The notes below the pieces were generated by a model, which ran no database searches, was not told the DNA's origin, and was given only the letters and a program-made list of their open reading frames with translations. Positions 17,109 to 26,303 of a stretch of DNA of 64,000 nt are shown piece by piece. Origin of the DNA: Dehalococcoidia bacterium (GTDB taxonomy: Bacteria; Chloroflexota; Dehalococcoidia; DSTF01; JACRBR01); NCBI GenBank assembly GCA_040902535.1, contig JBBDXD010000009.1:62001-126000 (forward strand), in the 5' to 3' direction. The stretch's first letter is position 1, and every line of letters begins with the position of its first letter. The translations under genes were made by a program, and so were the position numbers.

Positions 17109-18806
17109 ATGTCCAAGGTTCTACGCGTAGACGCCCGCCACCAGCGGGTCACCGAGGAGCAGGCGCCCGAGGCGTGGCGGCTGCTCGGGGGCCGCGCGCT
17201 CACCTCGCACATCATCGCCGAAGAGGTCGACGCATCCATCGACCCGCTCTCGGACGAAGCGAAGCTCGTCTTCGCGCCCGGACTGCTCGGCGGCACGGCG
17301 ATCACGACCTCGGGCCGCACCTCGTTCGGCGCGAAGAGCCCGCTGATGGACGGGCTCAAGGAATCGAACGTGGGCGGCGTGCTCGGGCACAAACTGGCGA
17401 AGCTCGGTATCAAAGCCGTCATCGTCGAAGGCGCGCCCGTCGACGGCCAGATGCACGTCCTGTACATCGGCGCCGATGCCTCATGGCGGTTCGAGCGTGC
17501 GGACGAATTCCGCGGACTCGGGACCTACGAGACATCGCAGCGCCTGCTCGATGGCGCTTCCAGTAAGACGCGCGCCGTCGTCAGCATCGGCCCGGCGGGT
17601 GAAATGCGGATGCGGGCTGCATCGATAGCCGTCAACGATCCGGAGGGGCGCCCGACACGCCACGCCGCGCGCGGTGGCCTCGGCGCGCTGATGGGGGCGA
17701 AGGGACTCAAGGCGATCGTCATCGATGATGACGGCGCAAAGAACGTGGACGCGGCGGAGCCGGCGGCGTTCCGCGAAGCGATGCTCGCGTTCTCAAAGAT
17801 CGTGCTCGACGATCCGCGCACGCACAATCTCTCGCGTACCGGCACCGCCGGCGTGATCAAGTTCGTCAACCGCGACAACGTGCACTCGCTGCCGACGCGC
17901 AACCATCGACTCGGCACGATGGCCACCGGCGATGCCATCGGCGGGCAACGTATCGCTGAACTCGGCGAAGAGCGCGGCGGCAAGATGCTGCCGTGTATGG
18001 CGGGCTGCATCATCAAGTGCGCGATCCTCTTCAACGACGCGCGCGGCGAGCACGTAACGTCGGCGCTGGAGTTCGAGACGATCGCACTGCTCGGCAGCAA
18101 CCTGGAGATCGACGACGTCGACGCCGTAGCGCAGATGGACCGCCTCTGCGACGACCTCGGGCTCGACACGATCGAGATGGGTAACGCGTTTGGCGTCGCG
18201 ATGGAAGCCGGCGTGCTGCAATGGGGCGACTGGCGCGGCGTCATCCGTACGTTCGAGGAGGACGTGCGCCATGGCACGCCGCTAGGCCGCACGCTCGGCG
18301 ACGGCACGCAGCGCACCGCGCACGCGTACGGCATCGACCGGGTGCCAACAATCAAGGGGCAGGGGCTGCCGGCGTGGGAGCCACGGACGCTGAAGGCGAT
18401 GGGCATCACCTACGCCACGAGCCCGCAGGGCGCCGACCACACCGCCGGACTCGTCACCGCGCGCGGCGTCACGCACGAGACCCTGCTGAAGCAGTCGCGG
18501 CACGAGCAACTCGTGATGGCAGCGGTGGATTCGGTCGGCTTGTGCCAGTTCTCGAACCCGGTCGAAGCGGACATGGCGAAGTTCGTGAGCGCGATGTACG
18601 GCGTGCAATGGACGCAAGCGGACGCGCTGGCACTCGCGACGCGGGTGCTGATCACGGAGCGTGATTTCAACCGGCGTGCGGGCTTCGGGCGGGACGCGGA
18701 GTACGTCGCGGCGTTCCTGCGCAGCGAGCCGCTGCACACGTCCGAAGGCGACATGGTGTTCGACGTAGACGACGCGATCATCGACGACTTCTGGGACTTC
18801 GAGTAG
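17109..18806 (+). CDS. Aldehyde:ferredoxin oxidoreductase family protein
   Basis: 565 residues from ATG 17109. The N-terminal domain (1-210) has LLGGRALTSHII, TSGRTSFGAKSP and the pterin-binding region RHAARGGLGALMGAKGLKAI. The [4Fe-4S] ligands are Cys296, Cys300 and Cys304 (CMAGCIIKC, spacing CxxxCxxxC) and the distal Cys in DSVGLCQFS (about 479). Family members oxidise aldehydes to acids with a tungsten or molybdenum bis-pterin cofactor and pass electrons to ferredoxin. The altered Cys spacing marks a subfamily apart from Pyrococcus AOR. No ferredoxin or cofactor genes are adjacent, and the substrate is unknown. Confidence 0.88.
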   Translation: MSKVLRVDARHQRVTEEQAPEAWRLLGGRALTSHIIAEEVDASIDPLSDEAKLVFAPGLLGGTAITTSGRTSFGAKSPLMDGLKESNVGGVLGHKLAKLGIKAVIVEGAPVDGQMHVLYIGADASWRFERADEFRGLGTYETSQRLLDGASSKTRAVVSIGPAGEMRMRAASIAVNDPEGRPTRHAARGGLGALMGAKGLKAIVIDDDGAKNVDAAEPAAFREAMLAFSKIVLDDPRTHNLSRTGTAGVIKFVNRDNVHSLPTRNHRLGTMATGDAIGGQRIAELGEERGGKMLPCMAGCIIKCAILFNDARGEHVTSALEFETIALLGSNLEIDDVDAVAQMDRLCDDLGLDTIEMGNAFGVAMEAGVLQWGDWRGVIRTFEEDVRHGTPLGRTLGDGTQRTAHAYGIDRVPTIKGQGLPAWEPRTLKAMGITYATSPQGADHTAGLVTARGVTHETLLKQSRHEQLVMAAVDSVGLCQFSNPVEADMAKFVSAMYGVQWTQADALALATRVLITERDFNRRAGFGRDAEYVAAFLRSEPLHTSEGDMVFDVDDAIIDDFWDFE

Positions 18807-18904
18807 GGTTCCCCGCCATTATTAACGCTTACAGAGCATGCCGTTCGTGACCTTGCGGAAGAGCGTACGGCGTCGGCGTGAACCTGCGAGTCGCCGCATG
18901 AGCG

Positions 18905-18934
18905 TTGCCGGGCTCACCCTCCACTGGTTATGAT
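18905..18934 (+). promoter_or_regulatory. Candidate promoter for infC-rpmI-rplT
   Basis: TTGCCG at 18905-18910 and TATGAT at 18929-18934 are separated by 18 bases, a reasonable sigma-70-type pair. They precede the infC start by about 45 bases. Called by eye only. Confidence 0.4.
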
Positions 18935-18978
18935 CTCCCGAATCGAACGCCTGCCCCGTACTCGCGAAGGACACTGCC

Positions 18979-19629
18979 ATAGCTAAAGACCTGCGCATCA
19001 ACGAGAAAATCCGCGTCCGCGAAGTCCTCGTCATCGACGATGACGGCAACAAGCTCGGTGTGATCCCGATCCAGCAGGCGCTGGACATGGCCCGCGAACG
19101 GGGCGTCGACCTCGTCGAAGTGGCCCCCAACTCCAACCCGCCCGTCTGCCGCATCCTCGACTACGGCAAGTTCAAGTACGAGCAGGCCAAGAAGGAGCGC
19201 GACGCCCACAAGCACCAGCGCCAGGTGACCGTGCGCGAGGTGCGCTTCAAGACGAAGATCGGCCAGCACGACCTCGACTTCAAGGCGAAGGTGATCGGCA
19301 AGCTGCTCAAAGCTGGCGACAAGGTCAAGGTCTCGGTATTGTTCCGCGGCCGTGAGATCACCCACCCCGAGATCGGCCGCGATCTGCTCCAGCGCGTCGC
19401 GAAGAAGATCGTCGAGGAGGAGGGGGCGGCGACCATGGAGAAGCACATCTCCATGGAGGGGCGCTTCATGACGATGATCCTGGCGCCCGTCGTCGCGAAG
19501 GCGCCGGCGAAGCCCAAGGAGCCGCGCGCGCCGCGGCCGCAGGCCGAGCAGCCGGAGGCCCAGGCCCAGCCGCAGGAAGAAACCCAGATGGCGGCCGCGC
19601 TCAAGGCGGCGGGCGCCGCAGCAGAGTAG
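18979..19629 (+). CDS. infC: Translation initiation factor IF-3, with apparent AUA start codon
   Basis: 216 residues. The in-frame reading from ATA 18979 gives (M)[20 protein letters not shown], the conserved IF-3 N-terminus. The first ATG/GTG in frame (GTG 19060) would delete 27 conserved residues. AAGGA at 18967-18971 lies 7 bases before the ATA, and the frame is closed at TGA 18931. infC is well known for rare starts (AUU in E. coli) that allow IF-3 to repress itself. The body shows the N-domain, the KFKYEQAKK linker and the C-domain with [19 protein letters not shown]-terminal Ala/Pro/Gln tail of about 45 residues extends the usual length. Confidence 0.9.
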   Translation: MAKDLRINEKIRVREVLVIDDDGNKLGVIPIQQALDMARERGVDLVEVAPNSNPPVCRILDYGKFKYEQAKKERDAHKHQRQVTVREVRFKTKIGQHDLDFKAKVIGKLLKAGDKVKVSVLFRGREITHPEIGRDLLQRVAKKIVEEEGAATMEKHISMEGRFMTMILAPVVAKAPAKPKEPRAPRPQAEQPEAQAQPQEETQMAAALKAAGAAAE

Positions 19630-19635
19630 AGACCG

Positions 19636-19833
19636 ATGCCAAAGCTGAAGACGCACAAGGGCGCCGCGCGGCGCATCAAGATCACCGGCTCGGGCAAGTA
19701 CACGAGCCGCAAGGGCAGCATCAGCCACCGCAAGACGCGCAAGTCGAAGCAGGCGAACGCCGCCGGCGACGAGATGTTCGTCGTGTCGCGCCCCAACCAG
19801 CGGATGCTGCGGAAGCTGCTGCCCTACCACTAG
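19636..19833 (+). CDS. rpmI: 50S ribosomal protein L35
   Basis: 65 residues starting [20 protein letters not shown], with the basic middle [12 protein letters not shown] and the ending [10 protein letters not shown], all standard for bL35. It follows infC by 6 bases in the classic infC-rpmI-rplT order. A UUC-loop hairpin (TCCGCC/GGCGGA) starts right at its stop codon. Confidence 0.96.
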   Translation: MPKLKTHKGAARRIKITGSGKYTSRKGSISHRKTRKSKQANAAGDEMFVVSRPNQRMLRKLLPYH

Positions 19834-19973
19834 TCCGCCTTCGGCGGACACAACAGACAACAGAGAACAGACAACAGAAGCAGACAACAGAAGGCGGGAA
19901 TGAACGTAACGATCCAAAGCCCGGACATCACGCAGCGCATCGCGACCTCTGTTGTCTGTTGTGTGTTGTCTGC
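19834..19973 (+). repeat. rpmI-rplT spacer: CAGACAACAG direct repeats and complementary inverted copies
   Basis: A perfect hairpin at 19834-19848 is followed by three CAGACAACAG copies (19854-19863, 19868-19877, 19881-19890). About 60 bases further on are reverse-complement copies (CTGTTGTCTG at 19949-19958 and TGTTGTCTG at 19964-19972). In RNA these could pair into a long imperfect stem just before the rplT ribosome-binding site at about 19982-19989. The base composition (A/C-rich, then T/G-rich) is unlike the surrounding genes. Confidence 0.75.
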
Positions 19974-19994
19974 GCTAGCTCCGGAGGAGCTTCC

Positions 19995-20348
19995 ATGCCG
20001 AGGGTGAAGCGCGGCGTCACGACCCGCGCGCGACACAAGAAGATCCTGCAGCTGACGAAGGGCCACAAGGGCCAGCGTCACCGCGTCTTCCGGCGCGCCA
20101 ACGAGTCGATGCTGCACGCGCTCGACTACGCCTACGTGCATCGGCGCGAGCGCAAGGGCGACTTCCGCAAGCTCTGGATCGCGCGCATCAACGCCGCGGC
20201 GCGGCTCAACGGCACGACGTACAGCCGCCTCATCGACGGCCTCGCCAAGGCCGGCGTCGCGGTCGACCGCAAGATCCTTGCGGACCTGGCGGTACACCAG
20301 CCGCAGGCCTTCGCCGCGCTCGCGCAGAAGGCCACGCCGGCGCAGTAG
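19995..20348 (+). CDS. rplT: 50S ribosomal protein L20
   Basis: 117 residues from ATG 19995, with GGAGGAGCT upstream. [46 protein letters not shown]-type text and the C-terminal [22 protein letters not shown] match bL20. In many bacteria L20 represses its own operon by binding the mRNA upstream of rpmI; here the unusual structured spacer lies directly upstream of rplT itself. Confidence 0.96.
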   Translation: MPRVKRGVTTRARHKKILQLTKGHKGQRHRVFRRANESMLHALDYAYVHRRERKGDFRKLWIARINAAARLNGTTYSRLIDGLAKAGVAVDRKILADLAVHQPQAFAALAQKATPAQ

Positions 20349-20358
20349 CGCCTGGATC

Positions 20359-20646
20359 ATGCAAGAACACACGATCGTGCTGTACTCACAGGGCTTCTGC
20401 GAGTTTTCGGAGATGGTGCGCCTGCACCTCGAGTCGCGCGGCCAGAAGTACACCGAGCGCGACGTCGACATCGATCCGTCCGCCCGCGAGGACATGATGA
20501 AGCTCGGCGCTACCGGTACGCCGGTCACCGTGATCGACGACGAGGCCGTCATCGGCTTCGACGACGCCGTGATCGACCAGCTGCTCGGCTTCACGCCCTA
20601 CAACCCTCCGGAGCACCTGGACGGGCCGACGCTCGAAGATCGATAG
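20359..20646 (+). CDS. Glutaredoxin-like protein, CxxS active site
   Basis: 95 residues from ATG 20359, 10 bases after rplT. The sequence IVLYSQGFCEFSEMVRLHLE shows a thioredoxin-fold strand followed by the motif CEFS, a monothiol-type site in place of CPYC. The cis-Pro element is TGTPVTVID and the final helix DDAVIDQLLG fits NrdH/glutaredoxin proteins. It may bind glutathione-like thiols or an Fe-S cluster, but this is inference. Confidence 0.75.
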   Translation: MQEHTIVLYSQGFCEFSEMVRLHLESRGQKYTERDVDIDPSAREDMMKLGATGTPVTVIDDEAVIGFDDAVIDQLLGFTPYNPPEHLDGPTLEDR

Positions 20647-20732
20647 CCAGCGTCGCGCCACCACCGACGGGGCGTTGCACACACCGCCAAGCGGCGCGAC
20701 AATTGCGCCCCTGAGCTTTGCGGAGGACGCCC

Positions 20733-22571
20733 ATGCTGCCAACGCCCGACCTGTCACACGATGCACCGTGGAAGCGCCGGTTCCGCGCCTGGACGGTGGC
20801 GGGTGCCGCCGTCGCCTCGCGAGAACCGACGCGTGGCATTGCGATCACCAACAAGACCGGCGTCTACCAGGTGTACGCGTGGGACGTGCGTACGGGTGAT
20901 CTCCGCCAGCTCACGTTCAAGCCTTCGGGGAAACCGACCGCATCGCTGAGCCCCGATGGCCGCTTCGTCTACTACCTGGACGATGAACAGGGCAACGAAC
21001 TTGGCCATCTCGTGCGCGCGCCGTTCGAGGGCGGGGAGCCCATCGACTTGACGCCAGACCTGCCGCAGTACGCACTATCCGCAACGGCCATCAGCCGCGA
21101 TGCGCGCACGCTCGCCTTTACGACCGCGACGCGAGACGGCTTTCATACGTACGTCTGCCCGCTCTCGGCCGACTGTGACGTCGGCGAGCGCCGACCGTTG
21201 TTCCACACGCGACGACTCATGCGGGGACTGAACCTGTCGAACGACGGGGCGGTCGCCGTGCTGGGGCTCACCGAGCGCAGCGGCAGCACGGACACGGACC
21301 TCGTTGCTATCGACACGGCGACCGGAGAGCGCATCGGCGAGTTGTACGACGAGGGCGCGACGCTCGCCGCGGTGCGCTTTTCGCGCGTCCCTGGTGACGA
21401 GCGGCTGCTCTGCTCGACGACGCGCAGCAACAACATCAGGCCGTTGATCTGGAACCCGCGGCCCGGCGAGCGCATCGACTATGAGTTCCCAGAACTGAGT
21501 GGCGCCGTATCACCCGCCGACTGGTCCGGCGATGCCGAACGCGTCTTACTGATGCAGATCGATCAAGCGGTACAGCATCTGGCTGTGTACGACCTGGGTG
21601 CGGGCGCGCTCATCATGCTCGATCACCCGCCGGGCACGATCGCCAGCGCCCACTTCGCTGAGCATGACGAGATCTTCGCGCACATCCAGGATTCGACCAC
21701 GCCCGGCAGGCTCGTCGCGCTGGACGCAGGCACCGGAACACAGAACCGCGTCGTGCTGACGGGCGAAGACGCACCGCCGGGCACGCCGTGGCGATCGATC
21801 ACATACTCCTCGACCGCAGGCGCGCAGATCCAGGCATGGCTCGCGACGCCCGATGGCCCCGGTCCCTTTCCGACGATCCTCCACATGCACGGCGGCCCCG
21901 ACGCGGTGCAAACGAACCTCTTCGTGCCGTCGGTACAGGCGTGGCTCGACCATGGCTTCGCGATCCTCGATATCAACTATCGCGGCTCGGTGACGTTCGG
22001 GCGCGAGTTCCAGCAATGCATCCGCGGTGATCTCGGCCACTGGGAGGTCGATGATATTGCCGCGGCGCACGCGTCGCTCATCGCGAGCGGCATCGCGAAG
22101 GAAGGGCAGATCTTCCTGAATGGCGGCTCGTACGGCGGCTATCTGACGCTGATGGGTCTCGGCAAGCTGCCCGGACTGTTTGCCGGCGGCATGGCCATCG
22201 TCGCGATCGCCGACTGGACGCTGATGTTCGAGGATCAGGCGGAGACGCTGCGCCGCTACCAGGCCGCGCTGTTCGGTGGCACGCCCGATGAGTTGCCGGA
22301 GCAGCATGCGGCAAGTTCGCCGATCACCTACGCGTCGAACATCAGCGCTCCGCTGCTCGTGATCCAGGGAGCGAACGACACGCGATGCCCGCCGCGGCAG
22401 ATGAAGGTGTATGAAGAGAAGCTCCTCGAATTGGGTAAGGACGTGCAGCTGCGCTGGTTCGAGGCGGGGCACGGGTCCTACGCAACGGAGCAGAACATCG
22501 AGCATCAGGAACTCATGCTCCAGTTCGCATACCGGGTGTTGCAGTCTCAGTCCGAGGCCGTTTCTGTCTAG
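20733..22571 (+). CDS. S9-family prolyl oligopeptidase-like serine peptidase
   Basis: 612 residues from ATG 20733, chosen for the GGAGG just before it. Residues about 30-340 form a WD/TolB-like beta-propeller with repeats such as SLSPDGRFVYYLDDEQ. The C-terminal alpha/beta-hydrolase domain has HMHGGPDA (oxyanion), LNGGSYGGYL (catalytic Ser), QGANDTRCPP (Asp) and FEAGHGS (His). It resembles acylaminoacyl-peptidase or dipeptidyl-peptidase type enzymes that trim peptides. There is no signal peptide, so it is probably cytoplasmic. It ends overlapping by 4 bases with the convergent pheT. Confidence 0.88.
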   Translation: MLPTPDLSHDAPWKRRFRAWTVAGAAVASREPTRGIAITNKTGVYQVYAWDVRTGDLRQLTFKPSGKPTASLSPDGRFVYYLDDEQGNELGHLVRAPFEGGEPIDLTPDLPQYALSATAISRDARTLAFTTATRDGFHTYVCPLSADCDVGERRPLFHTRRLMRGLNLSNDGAVAVLGLTERSGSTDTDLVAIDTATGERIGELYDEGATLAAVRFSRVPGDERLLCSTTRSNNIRPLIWNPRPGERIDYEFPELSGAVSPADWSGDAERVLLMQIDQAVQHLAVYDLGAGALIMLDHPPGTIASAHFAEHDEIFAHIQDSTTPGRLVALDAGTGTQNRVVLTGEDAPPGTPWRSITYSSTAGAQIQAWLATPDGPGPFPTILHMHGGPDAVQTNLFVPSVQAWLDHGFAILDINYRGSVTFGREFQQCIRGDLGHWEVDDIAAAHASLIASGIAKEGQIFLNGGSYGGYLTLMGLGKLPGLFAGGMAIVAIADWTLMFEDQAETLRRYQAALFGGTPDELPEQHAASSPITYASNISAPLLVIQGANDTRCPPRQMKVYEEKLLELGKDVQLRWFEAGHGSYATEQNIEHQELMLQFAYRVLQSQSEAVSV

Positions 22572-25012
22572 CCGCGCAGTTCCGCGCCGAATTCTCGTTT
22601 GAGCCGCTCAAGCAGTTTGCGCTGGGCCTTCGCAACTTCGTCGTCTGTCAGCGTGTGATCCTCCGACTGGTACACGAGGTCGAACGCCACTGACTTTTTT
22701 CCGGCCGGCACCTGATCCCCGCGATACACGTCGAAGATGCGCGCCGAGCGCACGAGTTGCGCGCTCTCCATCACGCGCTGCATCGCGCCCGCCGGCACGT
22801 CTTCATCGACGATCAGCGCGATATCCTGCTCCACCGCCGGGAATCGAGAGATCCGCTGCATGCGTTTTCGACGTCCCGCGAACGGCAGCACGTCGTCGAG
22901 GACGATGTCGAACAGGTAGACATCCTGCTGAATGTCAAACCCCGCAGCGACATCCGGGTGCACCTGCGCCAGCACGCCGACGCGGTGACCGCCGACGCGC
23001 ACCTCGGCACTGCGACCGGGCGCCATCGCGTACTCCGTCACGGGGACGTACTCCGCATCCACGTTTACGCCATCGAACAACGCTTCGACGTACGCCTTCG
23101 CGTCGAAGAAGTCGACGCTATGGTCGGACGGGCGGCCCCAACGGTCGGGGCGCCGGCCGCTGACCACGCCCGTGATGTGCTCGCGCTCGTCGGGTAACGC
23201 GTCGGCGCCCGGGTATGCGTCTACCTGCTCGGCACGTGATTCTGGGCGCTGATAGGTACGCGCCGCCTCGAAGATCGCGATCTCGCCCTTGTCGAACCGC
23301 AGGTTGGCTGCGAGCGTCTGCAACAGTGACGGCCGAAGCGTCGGACGCAGGTATTCGTGTTCAGCGCTGATCGGGTTCACCATTCGGTACGGCGGGTGGA
23401 TCGCGAGGTCTTCCTTCGGTGTCAGTTTCGCGATGGCACCGAGCGTCGTGAGCGCATACGTGATGACTTCCTGCATCCCGGCCGCGGCGAGCACGTCCCG
23501 CGCGCGTTCGCGTAGGTCGCGAAGCGGCGTTTCAATCGGCGCCGGCAAGCTGCCAGCCAGCGGCTCGGCGGGGATCTCGTCATAGCCGATGATCCGTGCC
23601 ACTTCCTCGACGACATCGTCAGCGATGTGCACGTCTGAGCGCCAGTACGGCACGCGCACCACGTATCGGTCGGGCGGCACCCAGCGCGCGGAAAACCCGA
23701 GCGATGTCAGGACGCTGCGCACTTTCGACGTCGGCGGGTCGATGCCAAGCACGGTCGCCAGCCGCGCGCGCGTCAGTTCGACGCGGATCTCCCGCGTCTT
23801 GCCGGGATAGGCATCGATATTCCCGACGCGGGCGCGCCCGCCGCAAACCTCGACGAGCAGCTTCGTCGCTCGCTTGGCTGCGACGAGCGCCAGTTCAGGC
23901 GCGAGGCCCTTCTCGAACCGCGCCGACGCTTCCGTGCGCACCTTCAAGGCGGCGCTGGTGCGTCGTATGTTCGGACCGGCGAAGTTTGCGACTTCCAGCA
24001 AGATGTTGGTAGTGCCCTCGGTGACTTCGCTGTCGATACCGCCGATGACGCCGGCAAGCGCCACGGGGCCGCGCTCGTCGGCAATCACCAGCATGTCCGC
24101 CGTCAGCGTGCGAGTTTCGCCGTCGAGCGTCGTGAATCGCTCGCCGGCATCTGCGCGCCGGACGATGATGTGGTGATTGGCGACGCGGTCGTAGTCGAAC
24201 GCGTGCATCGGCTGCCCCAGCTCCAGCATCACGTAGTTGGTAACATCGACAACGCTGTTGATCGGCCGTTGGCCCACCGCTATCAGTCGCTCCTGCAGCC
24301 AGGCGGGCGACGGGCCGATCTTCACACCCTCGACGACCGTGGCGATGTAGCGACGGCACAGATCCGCGTCCGCGATGTCGACGGCGGCAGATCCCTTGAT
24401 CGCACCGCCCTCGGCTTCGTACTCGAGCGAAGGCTCGCGCACGCTCTCGCCGGTGAGCGCGGCGACTTCTCGCGCGATGCCGACGACGGAAAGCCAGTCG
24501 GGGCGGTTCGAGGTCAACGACAGCTCGAATATCGTGTCGCCGATCACGTCGGCGAGTCGCTTGCCGAGCGGCGTATCCGGCGGCAATTCCAGGATGCCCT
24601 CGTGCGCGTCGGAGATGTTCAGCTCGTATTCGCTGAGCACCATGCCTGCGGACTCGACGCCGCGGATCTTCGCGGGTTTGAGCACGCCGGTTTTTCCGCT
24701 GTGCCCGTCGCGCACCTTCGCGCCAACCACGCCAAACGCGATTTTCTGGCCGACGGCGAGATTCGGCGCGCCGCACACCACGCGATGCGTCTCTTCGGCT
24801 CCGAGCGTGACCGTCGCGAGACGCAGGCGGTCGGCGTTCGGGTGCGGGTCCACCGCGAGCACGCTGCCAACGCGGATCTCGTCGCCCCAGTCGCCGCCGC
24901 TGCGCTCGATACGGTCGACCTCGATGCCGCCGATGGTCAGGCGTTCGGCCAGTTCCCCCGGCGACAACCGCAGGTCGACGTACTCGGCGAGCCAGTTGAG
25001 AGAAAGACGCAT
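22568..25012 (-). CDS. pheT: Phenylalanyl-tRNA synthetase beta subunit
   Basis: 814 residues starting MRLSLNWLAEYVDLRLSPGE. Domains in order: N-terminal B1 and tRNA-binding OB (about 40-150, with VDPHPNADRLRLATV), B3/B4 editing domain (about 215-385), B5 (about 405-475), the catalytic-like B6/B7 core with IFEAARTY, and the C-terminal FDX-ACB anticodon domain (about 715-812, with SRFPAVEQDIALIVD). It pairs with PheS as an alpha2-beta2 enzyme. It lies 9 bases after pheS. Confidence 0.95.
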   Translation of the reverse strand: MRLSLNWLAEYVDLRLSPGELAERLTIGGIEVDRIERSGGDWGDEIRVGSVLAVDPHPNADRLRLATVTLGAEETHRVVCGAPNLAVGQKIAFGVVGAKVRDGHSGKTGVLKPAKIRGVESAGMVLSEYELNISDAHEGILELPPDTPLGKRLADVIGDTIFELSLTSNRPDWLSVVGIAREVAALTGESVREPSLEYEAEGGAIKGSAAVDIADADLCRRYIATVVEGVKIGPSPAWLQERLIAVGQRPINSVVDVTNYVMLELGQPMHAFDYDRVANHHIIVRRADAGERFTTLDGETRTLTADMLVIADERGPVALAGVIGGIDSEVTEGTTNILLEVANFAGPNIRRTSAALKVRTEASARFEKGLAPELALVAAKRATKLLVEVCGGRARVGNIDAYPGKTREIRVELTRARLATVLGIDPPTSKVRSVLTSLGFSARWVPPDRYVVRVPYWRSDVHIADDVVEEVARIIGYDEIPAEPLAGSLPAPIETPLRDLRERARDVLAAAGMQEVITYALTTLGAIAKLTPKEDLAIHPPYRMVNPISAEHEYLRPTLRPSLLQTLAANLRFDKGEIAIFEAARTYQRPESRAEQVDAYPGADALPDEREHITGVVSGRRPDRWGRPSDHSVDFFDAKAYVEALFDGVNVDAEYVPVTEYAMAPGRSAEVRVGGHRVGVLAQVHPDVAAGFDIQQDVYLFDIVLDDVLPFAGRRKRMQRISRFPAVEQDIALIVDEDVPAGAMQRVMESAQLVRSARIFDVYRGDQVPAGKKSVAFDLVYQSEDHTLTDDEVAKAQRKLLERLKREFGAELRG

Positions 25013-25021
25013 CGAACTCTT

Positions 25022-26065
25022 CTAGGCGAGCTGACGCAGCAAGCGCAGGTCGTTCTGGTACCAGTAGCGGATGTCATCGACCCCGTAGAGTTGCATCGCC
25101 AGGCGCTCAACGCCCATCCCGGCCGCAAAGCCCGTGTACTTCTGCGAGTCGATGCCCATATTCTCCAGGATCTCCGGATGCACCATGCCCGCGCCGAGCA
25201 TCTCGATCCAGCCGGTCTGGTGGCAGGTCTGGCAACCGGCGCCCGCGCACGCGAAGCAGTCCATCAGCACCTGCGCGCCGGGTTCGACGAACGGGAAGTA
25301 CGTCGCGACCAGCCGGATCCGGCGTTCGCCCCCGAACAAGCGGCGAAACAGCTCGAGCAGCGTCCCCTTCAGATGCGTCATCGAAAGCCCTTCGTCGACG
25401 GCGAGGACCTCGACCTGCGTCATCTGCCACTCATGCGTCGTGTCCGTCTGCTCGTAGCGATACGCGCGGCCCGGGACCGCGATGCGGATCGGCGGCTTGT
25501 ACTGCTCCATGAAGCGGATTTGCGCCGGCGACGTATGCGTGCGGAGCAGCATCGGCCGGTGGCCGTTGACCTGCTCGTCTACCCACATGGTGTCCCACAT
25601 ATCGCGCGCCGGATGATCTGCCGGGATGCGCAGCGCGTCGAAATTGTAGAACTCGAGCTCAACCTCAGGCCCTTCGACGATCGAGAAGCCCATCGAGCGG
25701 AAGGCATCGCTGATGCGCCGCACGAGCTGCGTGACCGGATGCAGGCCGCCCTTCGGGCGCGGCCGCGCCGGCAACGTCACGTCGATCGTGCCGGTTTCGA
25801 GCGATGCGGCGAGCTGCACAGTCCGAATCTCCTCGGACCGCGCCGCGAAGCGCCCTTCCAGTTCGTCCTTGAGCGCATTGGCGGCGGCGCCGATCTGCTT
25901 TCGCTCGTCGATCGAAAGTTCCGCGAGTCTACGCAGCACGCCGGTGAGCCGCCCCTTCCGCCCGAGGTACTCGATCCGCCACGCGTCGAGCGCGGCGAGA
26001 TCAAAAGCGATGGCGAGCGACGAAAGCGCATCGTCGCGGAGCTGCTGGACGGTCTCGGCCGGCAT
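25022..26065 (-). CDS. pheS: Phenylalanyl-tRNA synthetase alpha subunit
   Basis: 347 residues from the ATG at 26063-26065, chosen because GGGGAGG precedes it. An upstream ATG at 26096-26098 has a weaker site. The N-terminal coiled coil (about 1-90) is followed by the class II core: GLHPVTQLVRRISDAF, motif 2 around RAYRYEQTDTTHEWQMTQVE and motif 3 GFAAGMGVERLAMQLYGVDD. A CFACAGAGCQTC cluster provides four cysteines of a likely zinc site, seen in many bacterial PheS. It forms an operon with pheT. Confidence 0.95.
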   Translation of the reverse strand: MPAETVQQLRDDALSSLAIAFDLAALDAWRIEYLGRKGRLTGVLRRLAELSIDERKQIGAAANALKDELEGRFAARSEEIRTVQLAASLETGTIDVTLPARPRPKGGLHPVTQLVRRISDAFRSMGFSIVEGPEVELEFYNFDALRIPADHPARDMWDTMWVDEQVNGHRPMLLRTHTSPAQIRFMEQYKPPIRIAVPGRAYRYEQTDTTHEWQMTQVEVLAVDEGLSMTHLKGTLLELFRRLFGGERRIRLVATYFPFVEPGAQVLMDCFACAGAGCQTCHQTGWIEMLGAGMVHPEILENMGIDSQKYTGFAAGMGVERLAMQLYGVDDIRYWYQNDLRLLRQLA

Positions 26066-26303
26066 GGGCCTCCCCTGCAGGTTGGTGATGCGCGGCATTA
26101 TAGGCGCCGTCCGTTGAAAGCGCGAAGCGGGCCCGTGGGTGCGCGGAGGGGAGCCTGGCGGCCTGCGGGCGCATGTCCGAGATGCCTTGGAGCGCGGGCA
26201 GACGGCCAACGCTGCAACCTTGAGACCAACTGGCGCACGCGTACGACGGAGGAGGAGCGCCCAACCGGCCTTAACGCTCTCCCCAAAAGTCACGGCCGCA
26301 GAG

